Shown: positions 6,959-15,053 of the stretch, piece by piece
How the letters are laid out: each line of letters starts with the position of its first letter
How positions within the stretch are numbered: the stretch's first letter is position 1
Assembly: GCA_005223375.1 (NCBI GenBank)
Contig: RXOD01005257.1
Location: 1 to 15,053, forward strand
Reading direction: 5' to 3'
Length of the DNA: 15,053 nucleotides
From: Amoebophrya sp. AT5.2
Taxonomy: Eukaryota > Sar > Dinophyceae > Syndiniales > Amoebophryaceae
Position numbers and translations under genes: made by a program
The notes under the pieces: generated by a model
What the model was told of the DNA's origin: nothing
The model's database searches: none
What the model saw: the letters and a program-made list of their open reading frames with translations, nothing else

Positions 6959-9637
6959 TCACGGACGTCGATCCTTTCTGGGCGACGCGTTCCCGGCACC
7001 TCCGGTAGCTTCTCCAGCAGCGACGTTTGCAACGCCCTTGAGCTGGATCGTGGCTATTGGTTTGTGCCTCGTCGCCCGCTGGTCCAAAAAGTACTGCAGA
7101 AAGCTGCGCGTGGTTGGCGTGAGCAAGTCCCTACTAGGGATCGGCACCGTCCAGATATCGTAGACCGACGCCGGCAGCGGACCTGGGTTCGCGTAGCAGT
7201 GGCAGAGAAAGGCCCAGCACATGCTGAACAGAATCGTTTTCCGGCGTCGCCGGCTGCCGAGCCACGAAGCCTCCGTTTGCAGCAGCTCGGTGACGGAAGC
7301 TCCCGCAGCGGGCGCTCCGTCGGGAGCTCCCGCGGGCGGGTAGATCAGCATGGTGTGCAGCGCATACGCGAGGATGCTGCGCGCCACCTCCATCCGGCGA
7401 AACGGGTTCCGCAAAATCTGCGTGCCGAGACTGGCGACGAAGGCGACGAACCATATGGGGGTTTTCGGTCGTCGCGCCACGAAGTACGCGGGCGTCTGGA
7501 GAAAAAACGCGTAGAACAGCGCCGAGCGGAAAATCTGAAACCCCATCGGAATCGCGGTGTGCCGGAGGAAGGCGATTTGGCTTCGAAAGAGCGGGCCTCT
7601 CTCCGCGTTCCGGCGAAGTGCGGCGAGCTGCGCTGAATACGACCGCCTCCTGGCGCCCCGTTTTCTCGGCGTTTGTTGGACAACCTTCGTGTCGGTTCCG
7701 CCAGAGTCCGCGGTGAGCGGCGGCGAGTCTCGTTCTATGCGTGGAGGGCTCGGGGCTGGACGGACGCAAAAGAACTGCTCCACGTCGATCGATGCGGGGC
7801 CCGACGTTGAGGTTGAGTGCTGTAGGCTCGGGAGGTCCGCCTCCGGCGACCGCGACCGGTCGTCCACCTCATTTTCCTCGTCGGACGTCGTTCGGTAGCC
7901 GCGCTCTCCGCTGTCGTCATCACTTTGCGATGAGCTGCTGTCTTCGTCGTCGCTCGCCCGCTGTCCCGCCGAAAGTTCGCCGCTCTTGTTCGCTCCTCCG
8001 CGGCCGCCCGCCGGACGATCCGCATTCGGTTCGACATTTCCACCACCTTCTTCCGCGGACGCGGCCAGGATCCGCAGCCGCCCGCTCCAAGACGGGAACA
8101 GCTCCCCGGAGTACTTCCGCACCAGCCTGCTGCGCACCACCGGCAGGTACACGCACTTGTACAGCGCTCGCAGGATCAGCTGCGGGCCCACCGTGGCCAT
8201 GGTGAACTGCTCCGCCCCCCGAAAAAAGCAGTTCAGGAAGCGCCCCCTGAAGTCGCCCACCTCTTCGCGCCACAGCTTCACGGCGAACGTGGACGAGAGT
8301 GGGGCGTTGTCGCTGCGCAGCCGTCGCTCCAGCCGCCCACCGAACTCAGCCGCGACTACCTCCCGCAGCCGCACATCCAGCAACGACGCGTTGGTCAGCA
8401 CACAGTGGTACACGCGCAGCGTCCCCAGAAACGCGAGCAGAAGGTCCAGGCCCGGGATTATGCCGATCTCGGCCGAGGATGTTTGCCGCGACACCAGCTG
8501 CCGCAGACGTGCGAGGAGGGTTTGTGGGCTGAAGAGGGTGTGAGATTCTGCTGGTTCTTGTGCAGGCGGAGTGCAGCTGTCGTTGTCGACTTCTCGGGGA
8601 GTGTACGTGCCGGATAATCTTCGGCTCTGCGGAGTGAAGTCCACTTTGCTCACACCACTAGGACTGCATCCCCCGCCGATCGAATTGGAGTACTGCGAAG
8701 AGGATGCGGGAGTTGTGGTCCCTCCTGGTCCTGTTAGTGTTAGTACCTGCTTCCCAGTAGCGCTACTTTCTGCCAGTGCCGCACCGAACTGTGGTGTTTT
8801 TAGGGGAAAATTGCTGCCTCTCGTCGACGTTCCTGCTGAAGGGGATCCTTGCGGAGAAGGTGATGAAAGAGGAAGAGCCAGCACACCAGGGTCCCCCGGC
8901 GCCCCGGTATTTCTTCCCAGCAGCGGTGGACGAGGAACGGCATCAGGATGATCACTAGCAGCCGCAACCGGCTGCAGCCCCATCCGCGCGCCCAGTTTGT
9001 CTGCCAACTCGGCGACGAGCCTTCGCAGCGTGCGGCTGCGCAGCACGCACACCATCGCCTGCGCGAACACGTCTGCGACGCGCGACGCGACGAACACCGT
9101 CGCCCAGTGCCGGCCCTCCGGCGGCGCCGCGAAGATGGTGAGTCCGCTGACCAGTCCGGCGAGCCAGGCGTAGGCCCCGCGCGTGAGCGCCGACTTGTTC
9201 GAAATCAGGTACAGTAGCGTGTTGTAGCCCCCAATCAGCAGTCCGAACGTCATCGAGTTCCTCAGATTATCGCTCGTTCGCAGCAAAGCCTGCACAACCG
9301 AGCGCTTCAACCCCGCGGAGGAGATGGTGAGGAGCAAGTAGCTGAGCCCGGCCGCTTTCACGAACGAGCGAAGAAAACAGTCGCGCGCGCTCTTGTACAG
9401 GAAACCGGAAGAGGTGGCGCTTCTACTTACGGCGGAGGAGGCTGTGCTGTTGACGGGGGGTGCCCCGCCGGCGGACGATTTGCTGCGGGGAGTGGCGGCG
9501 CCGGCTACGTCAAAATCGCGATTTCGGAGCGATTTCGACGTGGAGCGCGCGCCGAGGGCCGAGACACCGCCGGCCGGAGGGCCGTGCCGCTCGCGCCGTC
9601 GGCTGCTTCCTGCGCCAGTGATTTCGGCGATGGGCAT
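6959..9637 (-). CDS. TMEM135: TMEM135-like multi-pass membrane protein (Tim17/TMEM135 superfamily)
   Basis: This is a single open frame of 892 residues with no intron. Residues 86-200 (FVKAAGLSYLLLTISS, then a FGLLIGGYNTLLYLI helix, a WLAGLVSGLTIFA helix with the G-x3-G spacing of Tim17-type helices, and a VFVASRVADVFAQAM helix) follow the C-terminal half of animal TMEM135, where the same four blocks occur. Residues 394-420 (GLDLLLAFLGTLRVYHCVL) match the following helix. The series appears again at 468-505, 688-720, 728-765 and 798-828, so the protein seems to be an internal duplication. Between the units are long disordered stretches (221-390 and 525-685) rich in Ser, Gly, Pro and Asp/Glu. 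TMEM135 acts at peroxisomes and mitochondria (lipid handling, fission) in animals; location here is inferred. The start ATG 9637 follows a splice-acceptor-like sequence. Usual length is about 450-500 residues; this is nearly double because of the linkers. Confidence 0.75.
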   Translation of the reverse strand: MPIAEITGAGSSRRRERHGPPAGGVSALGARSTSKSLRNRDFDVAGAATPRSKSSAGGAPPVNSTASSAVSRSATSSGFLYKSARDCFLRSFVKAAGLSYLLLTISSAGLKRSVVQALLRTSDNLRNSMTFGLLIGGYNTLLYLISNKSALTRGAYAWLAGLVSGLTIFAAPPEGRHWATVFVASRVADVFAQAMVCVLRSRTLRRLVAELADKLGARMGLQPVAAASDHPDAVPRPPLLGRNTGAPGDPGVLALPLSSPSPQGSPSAGTSTRGSNFPLKTPQFGAALAESSATGKQVLTLTGPGGTTTPASSSQYSNSIGGGCSPSGVSKVDFTPQSRRLSGTYTPREVDNDSCTPPAQEPAESHTLFSPQTLLARLRQLVSRQTSSAEIGIIPGLDLLLAFLGTLRVYHCVLTNASLLDVRLREVVAAEFGGRLERRLRSDNAPLSSTFAVKLWREEVGDFRGRFLNCFFRGAEQFTMATVGPQLILRALYKCVYLPVVRSRLVRKYSGELFPSWSGRLRILAASAEEGGGNVEPNADRPAGGRGGANKSGELSAGQRASDDEDSSSSQSDDDSGERGYRTTSDEENEVDDRSRSPEADLPSLQHSTSTSGPASIDVEQFFCVRPAPSPPRIERDSPPLTADSGGTDTKVVQQTPRKRGARRRSYSAQLAALRRNAERGPLFRSQIAFLRHTAIPMGFQIFRSALFYAFFLQTPAYFVARRPKTPIWFVAFVASLGTQILRNPFRRMEVARSILAYALHTMLIYPPAGAPDGAPAAGASVTELLQTEASWLGSRRRRKTILFSMCWAFLCHCYANPGPLPASVYDIWTVPIPSRDLLTPTTRSFLQYFLDQRATRHKPIATIQLKGVANVAAGEATGGAGNASPRKDRRP

Positions 9638-9654
9638 TGTTGTAGGGAAGAGAA

Positions 9655-9671
9655 CTGCAAGAGAAGAGCTG
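9655..9671 (-). promoter_or_regulatory. Possible leader splice acceptor before the TMEM135-like start
   Basis: On the minus strand GCTCTTCTCTTGCAG is followed after 17 nt by the ATG. The pyrimidine tract plus CAG is the best acceptor in the region and may serve a 5' UTR intron or spliced-leader trans-splicing. No branch point or partner exon was identified. Confidence 0.35.
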
Positions 9672-9858
9672 CATCGGCATTCTACATTTTTGAGTGGATG
9701 TCGACCTACAGCCAGAGTTTGGTCGCACTCGCACCACGTGCGACTAAGAAAAGATTTTGATTTTCATCGTTTTTTCGGGTTCGATCCCCAAGCGTGAAGA
9801 TGAGGACCCAAGCGTACATCGATCCTTAGCATATTTAACAAAAACAGAAACATCAAGG

Positions 9859-12800
9859 TCAATAAGTACTTCCTCTTCCTCCTCTCGCCGTCCTGGGCGT
9901 CGCTCCTCCGCTGCCCATCCTGGTTGCGGATTCTGTTCCCCGCAGTCGCATGTGGCCGCAGGAGGAGCGGTCGGGTAGGTCTCTGTAGTCGGGGTACAGC
10001 AACTCCTGCCACCAGGAGAGCTGTTCATCGGGCGTGATGATCTCGTCCTCTGGGATTGGCTTCAGCAGGACGGATCCCTCCACCGAAGTGGTGACCACGA
10101 AGTCCAACCCTACGGGATGGGACAGGGGTAGCACGGAACTGAAGGACATTATGTTTGTACGTTGGTCCTCCTCGCGGCTGCTCTTCGGCTTCTACTCCAA
10201 CGGCTGCTCGCTCGCCGATGCACTTTACTTGATACCGATGAAGGCAGCGCCTCGTGAGCAAGCAGTGTGGAGGAAATGGAGCAGGAGCACCTCTCGAAGA
10301 CGGCTGCTACGACCTCGTCCTGCTCCTTCCGTATTCGAAGACCACTACTGCCTCTGTCGGCCCCAGAAGACCATACGGAGGTAGTTGGCGCCCGCAGACG
10401 CTGCACCCGTGCCGCTATGAATAGGGAAGTGCATAATTTGGAGGATGGTCTCGTCTCGGCGCACTCCTTGCTCGCAGCAAGTCCTTGTCAGCGCACTCCT
10501 TGCACTTTAGAGGAAAATGCGCAACGGTGGGATCGACGACGTGGCGCGTGCCCCGGTTCATCATTATGGATCTTCTTTGTTTTGGATATGGACTTATTCG
10601 ATGAATCGTTGATGTCGTCGTCGACCTACTTTTTACGAGTTCGTTTTACTCTAACGAGGGATTAGGTGGATTGCAGAAGTCAGTGCGAGCAGGTAGCTGG
10701 CGCAGCTACTAAATCAAGTACCTTCGCCTTTCGTCTTCAGGTGAAGTACTTAGGTTACGACGACGCGGGCTTTGGTCATCATCTGATTCCGAGACCGCTG
10801 AGCGGCACACCAGCGGAAAGTACAACGCAGTCGCAGGACCATCTATTCCTACGTTTAAGTACGTAATGCACCAGGACCAGCAGGACACATTCACTTATTC
10901 AACGATTTTTTTGATCGTTGTTGCACAGTAACAGTTCAACGAACTATGTATTCGCATTGCACGCACCAGAACGTCTTATCCACCAGTCAACGGCGAAGCC
11001 GACTTACTTGCTGTAGCCCAAGCCGTGGACGAGGACGACTCACCTGCGCGCTTTCGGATGTGATGCTCTTGCTCTCCTCGGCTGCTAAACACTGGCCGTA
11101 CTGCCACGTGCTCTTTCGGCGTCATCCATCTACGCGCTCTGGTGAGAACTTGAAGGATCGAAAAAACACATGCATTTGCCTCGATGAGTTTAGCGAGAGT
11201 TCGTGTCAACATTCTCATGAGTAACATTACGATAGCTGGCCGCTGCTCTGTGAACTCACACTCCAGCGTCCCCGCCGTCTTCTCCACTGCTCCTCTGCCC
11301 TCCGTTCCCGTGATAGGCCAGGAAAAACAGCCCCAACGCCCCGAACACTGCCGCTGTCCACCGCCACGCATCGCCGCCCACCTTAAAGCTCTGCTGTTTG
11401 TGAAACGGCGCGAGTGACCACTCCACGAAGACGTAGTTCTCGTAGGTGGAGGACGTCGACGTCGTGGATGCTGGTGCAGCTGCGCTTGGAATTGTTGATG
11501 AAAAAGCACTCGCAGTTGTCGTCAGACTACTCGCCGTAGCGGTTGCGTTTCTAGAAGTTACCACCTCGTCGAGTGGTGGTGCGATTCCGAACACGTTCTG
11601 AGCCAACTGGACAGCACGGGTGTACTCCTGCAGCAGCTTGGTTTGTCGGTCCCCAATCCAACTCTGTAGTCCAGAAGGAACAAACATCGCGGGTTGGAGA
11701 ACCTGTTGCATACACGGGAGGCGAAGTGATAGTGGATGACGATGAAGATCTCTTGCTAGTTCTTCACATCATGGCCATGGGCACGATGGATACATACACC
11801 ACCACCCGGCACCACTTTGCGTCTTTGACAGCGAAAAACTGAAAAACATGCCTGCTCTTTGGCAGGGCGTGGCCATGGAGTCGCACTGAGTACCGCCCTG
11901 GCCTGTTGCAGGGAAGCCAGCTCATCTGACCCCAGCTGGCAAGGCACCAACCCTTTTGGCCGCATCGAGCGCCTGACGTCGGTCCTTCCACCGCAGAGCC
12001 TGCGCCTTCTGGACGGAGATGAAGCGTGTGATGCGCACTCGAGCAGCGGCTCGTCAGCCACGCTAGTAGTGCCCCACACTATTTTCCGTCCACAGAAGCA
12101 CGCGGCGATGGCCGCGAAGGATACCGCATCAGCCGTATCGAGCCAACTTCCATGAACCACTGTTGCAAGACAAGGACGTCATCAAGCGGGGGCCTCCAGA
12201 AAAAGACTGCGAAATAACGAATGCGGGTACAAATACAAAACATTGATTGGGGGGGGCGTGAAGGATCGATTTACATAACACGACATGGCGCGGGACGAAA
12301 GCAAAAATTAAAATGGCACAACCAAGCAACAAGTACAGTGTAGTGTATTAAGAGCATGCAGATGAATATTCCTGCTCCTTGGCAGGCCGTGATCTGGTGG
12401 CGTAGTACTGAGTACCGCCCCGGCCAGTTGCAGGGAAACCAGCGACTTATCTGTCCCCAGCGGCAGGCGCCAACCCTTTTCGCCGCATCCCGCACGGATA
12501 GCCACACACGACCACCTCACATGCCGTCCGGAGCCATCGCTGGCAACCGACCGCGCGGGCACCGGCCACACACAGCGCGATGCAGCCGCGAAGGATGAAC
12601 CACTGCCACCGACCACTATTATTGTCCGATGGCACCGCGTGCGACCTGCGCTAAGAATAAGACTGCGAAATAGCACGCGAGGGAACGACGTTGCGTTCCT
12701 CCCCGTGCAACATCAAGGAGAAAAACTATAGCTCCTGCGTCAACCTCAACATGCGTGATCCGATCGACCATACTAGTTCCCCAGCCAGAAGCAGAATATA

Positions 12801-13472
12801 TCCATCAATAAAGTACTACTTTCTTACCACCACTCCCGTGTGTGCTTTTGCGTTTCGGACGTCTCCGCAGTCGAAGAAGGAGCGCGAGTCGCAGCAGTCC
12901 ACGCCTACGGCCCAGAAGTGCACCGGCTGCGTGATCGACATGCTTGCGTCCGTGATGGGCGCGACGCAGTACATCTTCCCGTGCTCCTCGAAGCTCCGGA
13001 AGCCCACGGCGCGGCTGACGTCCACCGTGCTCGAGAAGGCGAAGCCAAGCATCCCCGCGTCCAGAAACTGCTTCGGCGACTGCGTCGCGATCACGTTCGT
13101 AAAACTGCGCAGGTCCTCGTAGCCGTCGTAGAACACGGTGTACTCGGAATACACGTGCAGGCCAAGCAGCCCGCCAAGAAGCAGGGCCCCGACGCTGAGC
13201 ACAGCCATTTCGCGGACCCATTTCTGCGCGACGAGCAGGAGGAAGATCAGGTCCAGGGTCAAAAAAAGCGAGAGGATAGTAACGGAGAGCAGCGAGGCAG
13301 CGTTGGAACAGAGGAAGAGCGCGAGGAGAAACTGCACTACGGGAAAAAGAAACTGGAGCAGGTCGTCGACGCGGAAACCAGAGCCCTTGTGGTTCTCGAG
13401 CAGCCGCCGCGCATCAAAGCGCCGCTTGTGGAGGCCCGACTGGGCCCGCAGGATGAGCGGGTCGTGCTCCAT
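9859..13472 (-). CDS. Multi-pass membrane protein of unknown function, six exons: join(9859..10177, 10349..10504, 10722..10797, 11044..11138, 11260..11702, 12828..13472)
   Basis: I built this model from splice signals and phases; it gives 577 residues. Exon 1 (215 codons) has three helices (about 38-55, 60-83, 88-107), then a soluble region with MYCVAPITDAS (167-177) and HFWAVGVDCC (185-194). It ends at GTG GTG|GTAAGAA, phase 0. Exon 2 continues TGVV-VLQPAMFVPSG, then a helical LLQEYTRAVQLAQNVFGI, a Ser/Thr/Ala linker (264-301) and a fourth helix (329-345), ending at GGAGT|GTGAGT, phase 2. Exons 3-5 follow with phases 2-1-2, each with a pyrimidine-rich acceptor. Exon 5 encodes DETILQIMHFPIHSG and NYLRMVFWG. 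Exon 6 encodes MSFSSVLPLSHPVGLDFVV to a TGA. I do not recognise the family; the Cys-rich signature reminds me of uncharacterised alveolate membrane proteins, unverified. The frame stays open upstream of ATG 13472 to about 13556 and reads LAWNSYSIF just before it, so the true start may be in an upstream exon. Exons 1-2 are firm, 3-6 probable. Confidence 0.6.
11851..12216. repeat. Degenerate interspersed repeat, copy A
   Basis: A core at 11851-11966 aligns with 12371-12489 of copy B with small gaps and about three quarters identity by eye, including an identical CTGAGTACCGCCC, TTGCAGGGA and CCAACCCTTTT. Further shared blocks follow in the same order: GCCGCGAAGGAT (12111-12122), TGAACCACTG (12153-12162) and AAGACTGCGAAATA (12203-12216). 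No transposase or reverse transcriptase is encoded, and terminal repeats are not evident. Confidence 0.75.
12371..12672. repeat. Degenerate interspersed repeat, copy B
   Basis: Direct-orientation partner of copy A, about 64 nt shorter overall. The shared blocks are at 12371-12489, 12585-12596, 12596-12605 and 12659-12672. Both copies sit in one intron, separated by about 155 nt. The minus-strand frames carry a related CN(R/W)PGRYSV peptide in both copies, but neither has a full open frame or recognisable domain, so I treat the repeat as non-coding. Confidence 0.75.
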
Positions 13473-14090
13473 GAAGATGCTGTAGGAGTTCCACGCCAGA
13501 CTGGGTCCGCTGAATGGAGTTCGGGCTCCTCGCGTTGGGGGTTCTTGCGCAGCTCAAGCCGTTGGTCTTGATGTCTCAACACACCACCAACTAGAGCAGC
13601 GCGCAGTGCTTGTCCTTGTGCTTAATCATGACCACACAGCTGCTGTCTGGCCGTGCATTAGCCTCCCCCGCCACGACTCCGCCGGATGCTCTGCCTCTGC
13701 GGATGCTATTGCTTCCCACACGCGTACGCGAGGAACAAAGTCTACAGCTGCACAGGTTACTCAACCCTGGTGGAGCGTGGAAGCGCCGAGCATCCATCCT
13801 CCGTGAGCGGCCATGCGGCTAGCAGTCTCAGTTTGCTGGTGGAAGTGGAGCAGTAGCAGACCGCTTTCTTTATAAGTATAAAAATGAGCAGGAGTTGTAC
13901 TAGTTCAAGCTGGATTTGTCTTTGTGTAATAAATTTTTACGTTGTATCGGAGAAGTCTGTGACTTAGTCCTTGCCAAGGTGCGGAGCGTCGTTTCTAGAC
14001 TCTCTCTAGGTAGCTCATTCAACTACATCGGAGGGTAGAAAGCCCCCGCCACCTGGTCGTGGTCGAGGTCGTCCTCGTGCCTTTATTAAG

Positions 14091-14104
14091 TTTTTTTTTT
14101 TTTT
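14091..14104. repeat. Poly(T) tract, 14 nt
   Basis: An uninterrupted run of T on the plus strand (A on the minus strand), preceded by CCTTTATTAAG, which reads CTTAATAAAGG on the minus strand. It could be a simple tract or the tail of an old retroposed copy; no coding remnant is visible beside it. Confidence 0.7.
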
Positions 14105-14731
14105 GGGGATTCGGTGGCTTTAGGGCTGTGCAGATCCCTATCTTCCTCGTCTCTGTCGCTATATGTCACTCAAAGGCGGCGACTTACAAGGAATGCCACC
14201 TACCCATTATTATTATGGGTCGTGCCTTTATTATATACCGCCTACCCATCTTTTATTTTTACCGTTTTCTTTTTTTGCTAGCATGAGGTTTAACCCCCTG
14301 CTTTCGTTGATTCAATGTCGATCCGGTGTCCTCTCTGTCGCTTACGCTTTGCAGTAGTACTCTCTCCTTGATGATGCCCTACCCCTACTTGCGCTTCACC
14401 GCTTTGCTCTTGTTACGGCACGGGCGGGGGTAGCGGCACCGACTGGTTCTCTCTGCGTATAATGAAAGTAAGAAAGTGATGACAAAGCAGAAGAGCCATT
14501 CATTGATGCGGTGAGCTGATTGTTCTGGGGCAGGGCCAAGGCGACCAGCACTCGTTGACATGACTCTCATAACTGTTGCATCGGGTCGCAAAAAATACGC
14601 CTCGACATGGTGCGGGTGTCACCACAGCACCCCGCCGAACGGTCACGGGCTTTTTCAGCAGCTGCGCCTCGATTTTCGATTTCGATCAGTCGAATCTTTC
14701 AACCAATCCTGTACAGATTCATTTGTATTTG

Positions 14732-14765
14732 ATTCATTCACTCATTCATTCATTCGTTCACTCAT
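14732..14765. repeat. (ATTC)n microsatellite
   Basis: Imperfect tetranucleotide array of ATTC/ACTC/GTTC units, just downstream of the 14838 stop and probably in that gene's 3' UTR. Confidence 0.85.
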
Positions 14766-14837
14766 ATAGCATTTTGCCTGTGGCGCGAAAAAACGACCTT
14801 TTTCCATCAATTCCGAGGCGTATGCACAGAGCACCCA

Positions 14838-15053
14838 TCAGTCATTTCCTATGAGGTGGCTGTAATAGCGACCGTCCGGCTCCCAGTAGAAACTGGTCTG
14901 TTCTACCACACTACAGTCCCTTCCCGTGTTTTCACAGAAAGTCTCGAGTGACACTTTGAACACCACTGCCTCGTCTTCGACGAGGCGCCACATGCCCTCC
15001 CCGGCGTTGGGTGATTTCACCCATTTTTTGTTGTTGATTCTCCGCAGCAGCGC
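14838..15053 (-). CDS. C-terminal end of an unknown protein; 5' part off the window
   Basis: The frame is open from the right edge to a TGA at 14838-14840: 71 residues with GC-rich codons typical of the other exons here. It reads as a folded-protein segment: RRINNKKWVKSP, GMWRLVEDEAVVFKVSL, ETFCENTGRDCSVVEQTSFY, then WEPDGRYYSHLIGND at the end. Two Cys (in FCENTGRDC) are spaced six apart. There is no membrane segment. I do not recognise a family. Whether it is a whole last exon or has an acceptor inside cannot be decided from this fragment. Confidence 0.5.
   Translation of the reverse strand, partial: ALLRRINNKKWVKSPNAGEGMWRLVEDEAVVFKVSLETFCENTGRDCSVVEQTSFYWEPDGRYYSHLIGND

Larger units (their letters stand above)
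11703..12827 (-). other. First intron of the unknown membrane protein gene (1125 nt)
   Basis: The donor GTAAGAAAG at 12827 and acceptor CCCGTGTATGCAACAG ending at 11703 keep phase 0 and join TGVV to VLQP. The unspliced frame meets a TAG nine bases into the intron. It is far longer than the gene's other introns (about 121, 246, 217 and 171 nt), apparently because it holds two copies of a degenerate repeat. Confidence 0.65.
13555..14837. other. Spacer and possible 5' region of the unknown membrane protein gene
   Basis: No gene in this 1.3 kb could be supported. Exons for the N-terminus of the gene ending at 9859 may lie here; one weak candidate is the minus-strand ATG at 13814 (MAAHGGWMLGASTLHQ), followed by a poor donor. 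A TATA-like run lies at 13869-13884. A palindromic ACCCAT-TATTATT-ATGGGT occurs at about 14203-14221, and the segment CCTACCCAT is repeated at about 14201 and 14244. Confidence 0.5.

Noticed and set aside
6941..7636. 231-codon plus-strand frame opposite the TMEM135-like gene
   Set aside because: Arg-rich antisense shadow with no helices or motifs; the opposite strand has a long frame with family motifs.
9774..9795. GGTTCGATCCC, a tRNA B-box-like sequence
   Set aside because: The T stem pairs at only four of five positions, and no matching acceptor arm, D arm or anticodon stem is found upstream, so it is not a tRNA.
11764..12507. Minus-strand frames with a shared CN(R/W)PGRYSV peptide in both repeat copies
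   Set aside because: The similarity follows from the DNA repeat; the frames are short, lie inside a proposed intron and show no domain.
12840..13571. 243-codon plus-strand frame opposite the unknown membrane protein
   Set aside because: It is Arg/Glu/His-rich antisense shadow of a GC-rich exon whose minus-strand product has clear membrane helices.
14059..14286. 75-codon hydrophobic plus-strand frame
   Set aside because: Its hydrophobic residues come from the poly(T) tract and T-rich simple sequence.
14385..14591. 68-codon minus-strand frame with one hydrophobic stretch
   Set aside because: Too short to judge, no ribosomal or splice context and no recognised family; the hydrophobic run alone is weak evidence.

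Overview
The window looks like nuclear DNA of a unicellular eukaryote, not of a bacterium. It carries a cytosolic ribosomal protein gene (eS28), a spliceosome-associated CWF19-type gene and a TMEM135-type organelle membrane protein, and at least three genes are interrupted by GT-AG introns of roughly 120 to 1125 nt. Coding DNA is GC-rich and its proteins carry long Ser/Ala/Gly/Asp-rich linkers, while the spacers are more AT-rich and hold simple repeats. All six recognisable genes lie on the minus strand. That one-way order, the linker-rich proteins and the membrane protein at 9.9-13.5 kb suggest an alveolate (dinoflagellate/perkinsid/chromerid side of the tree), but this is an inference and no taxonomic marker in the window proves it.

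Layout, left to right (transcription runs right to left): 1-825, N-terminal part of a CWF19L1-like protein that runs off the left edge; 826-1763, spacer; 1764-4315, a two-exon 12-helix MFS transporter of the GPH/MFS_2 type; 4316-5314, spacer; 5315-5764, two-exon ribosomal protein eS28; 5765-6958, spacer with two hairpins, one a 29-bp wobble-tolerant stem; 6959-9637, an intronless 892-residue TMEM135-like protein with two-fold internal symmetry; 9638-9858, short spacer; 9859-13472, a membrane protein of unknown function that I assembled from six exons by matching splice phases, with a 1.1 kb first intron holding two degenerate copies of a ~300-370 nt repeat; 13473-14837, spacer with possible upstream exons and low-complexity tracts; 14838-15053, last exon of a gene that runs off the right edge.

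The genes do not form an obvious pathway: RNA processing, translation, solute transport and organelle membrane biology are mixed, as expected in a eukaryotic gene array. I saw no mobile-element genes, CRISPR array, rRNA or convincing tRNA. The best leads for something undescribed are the wobble-rich hairpin at 6223-6296, the intronic repeat pair at 11851-12672, and the unknown membrane protein.
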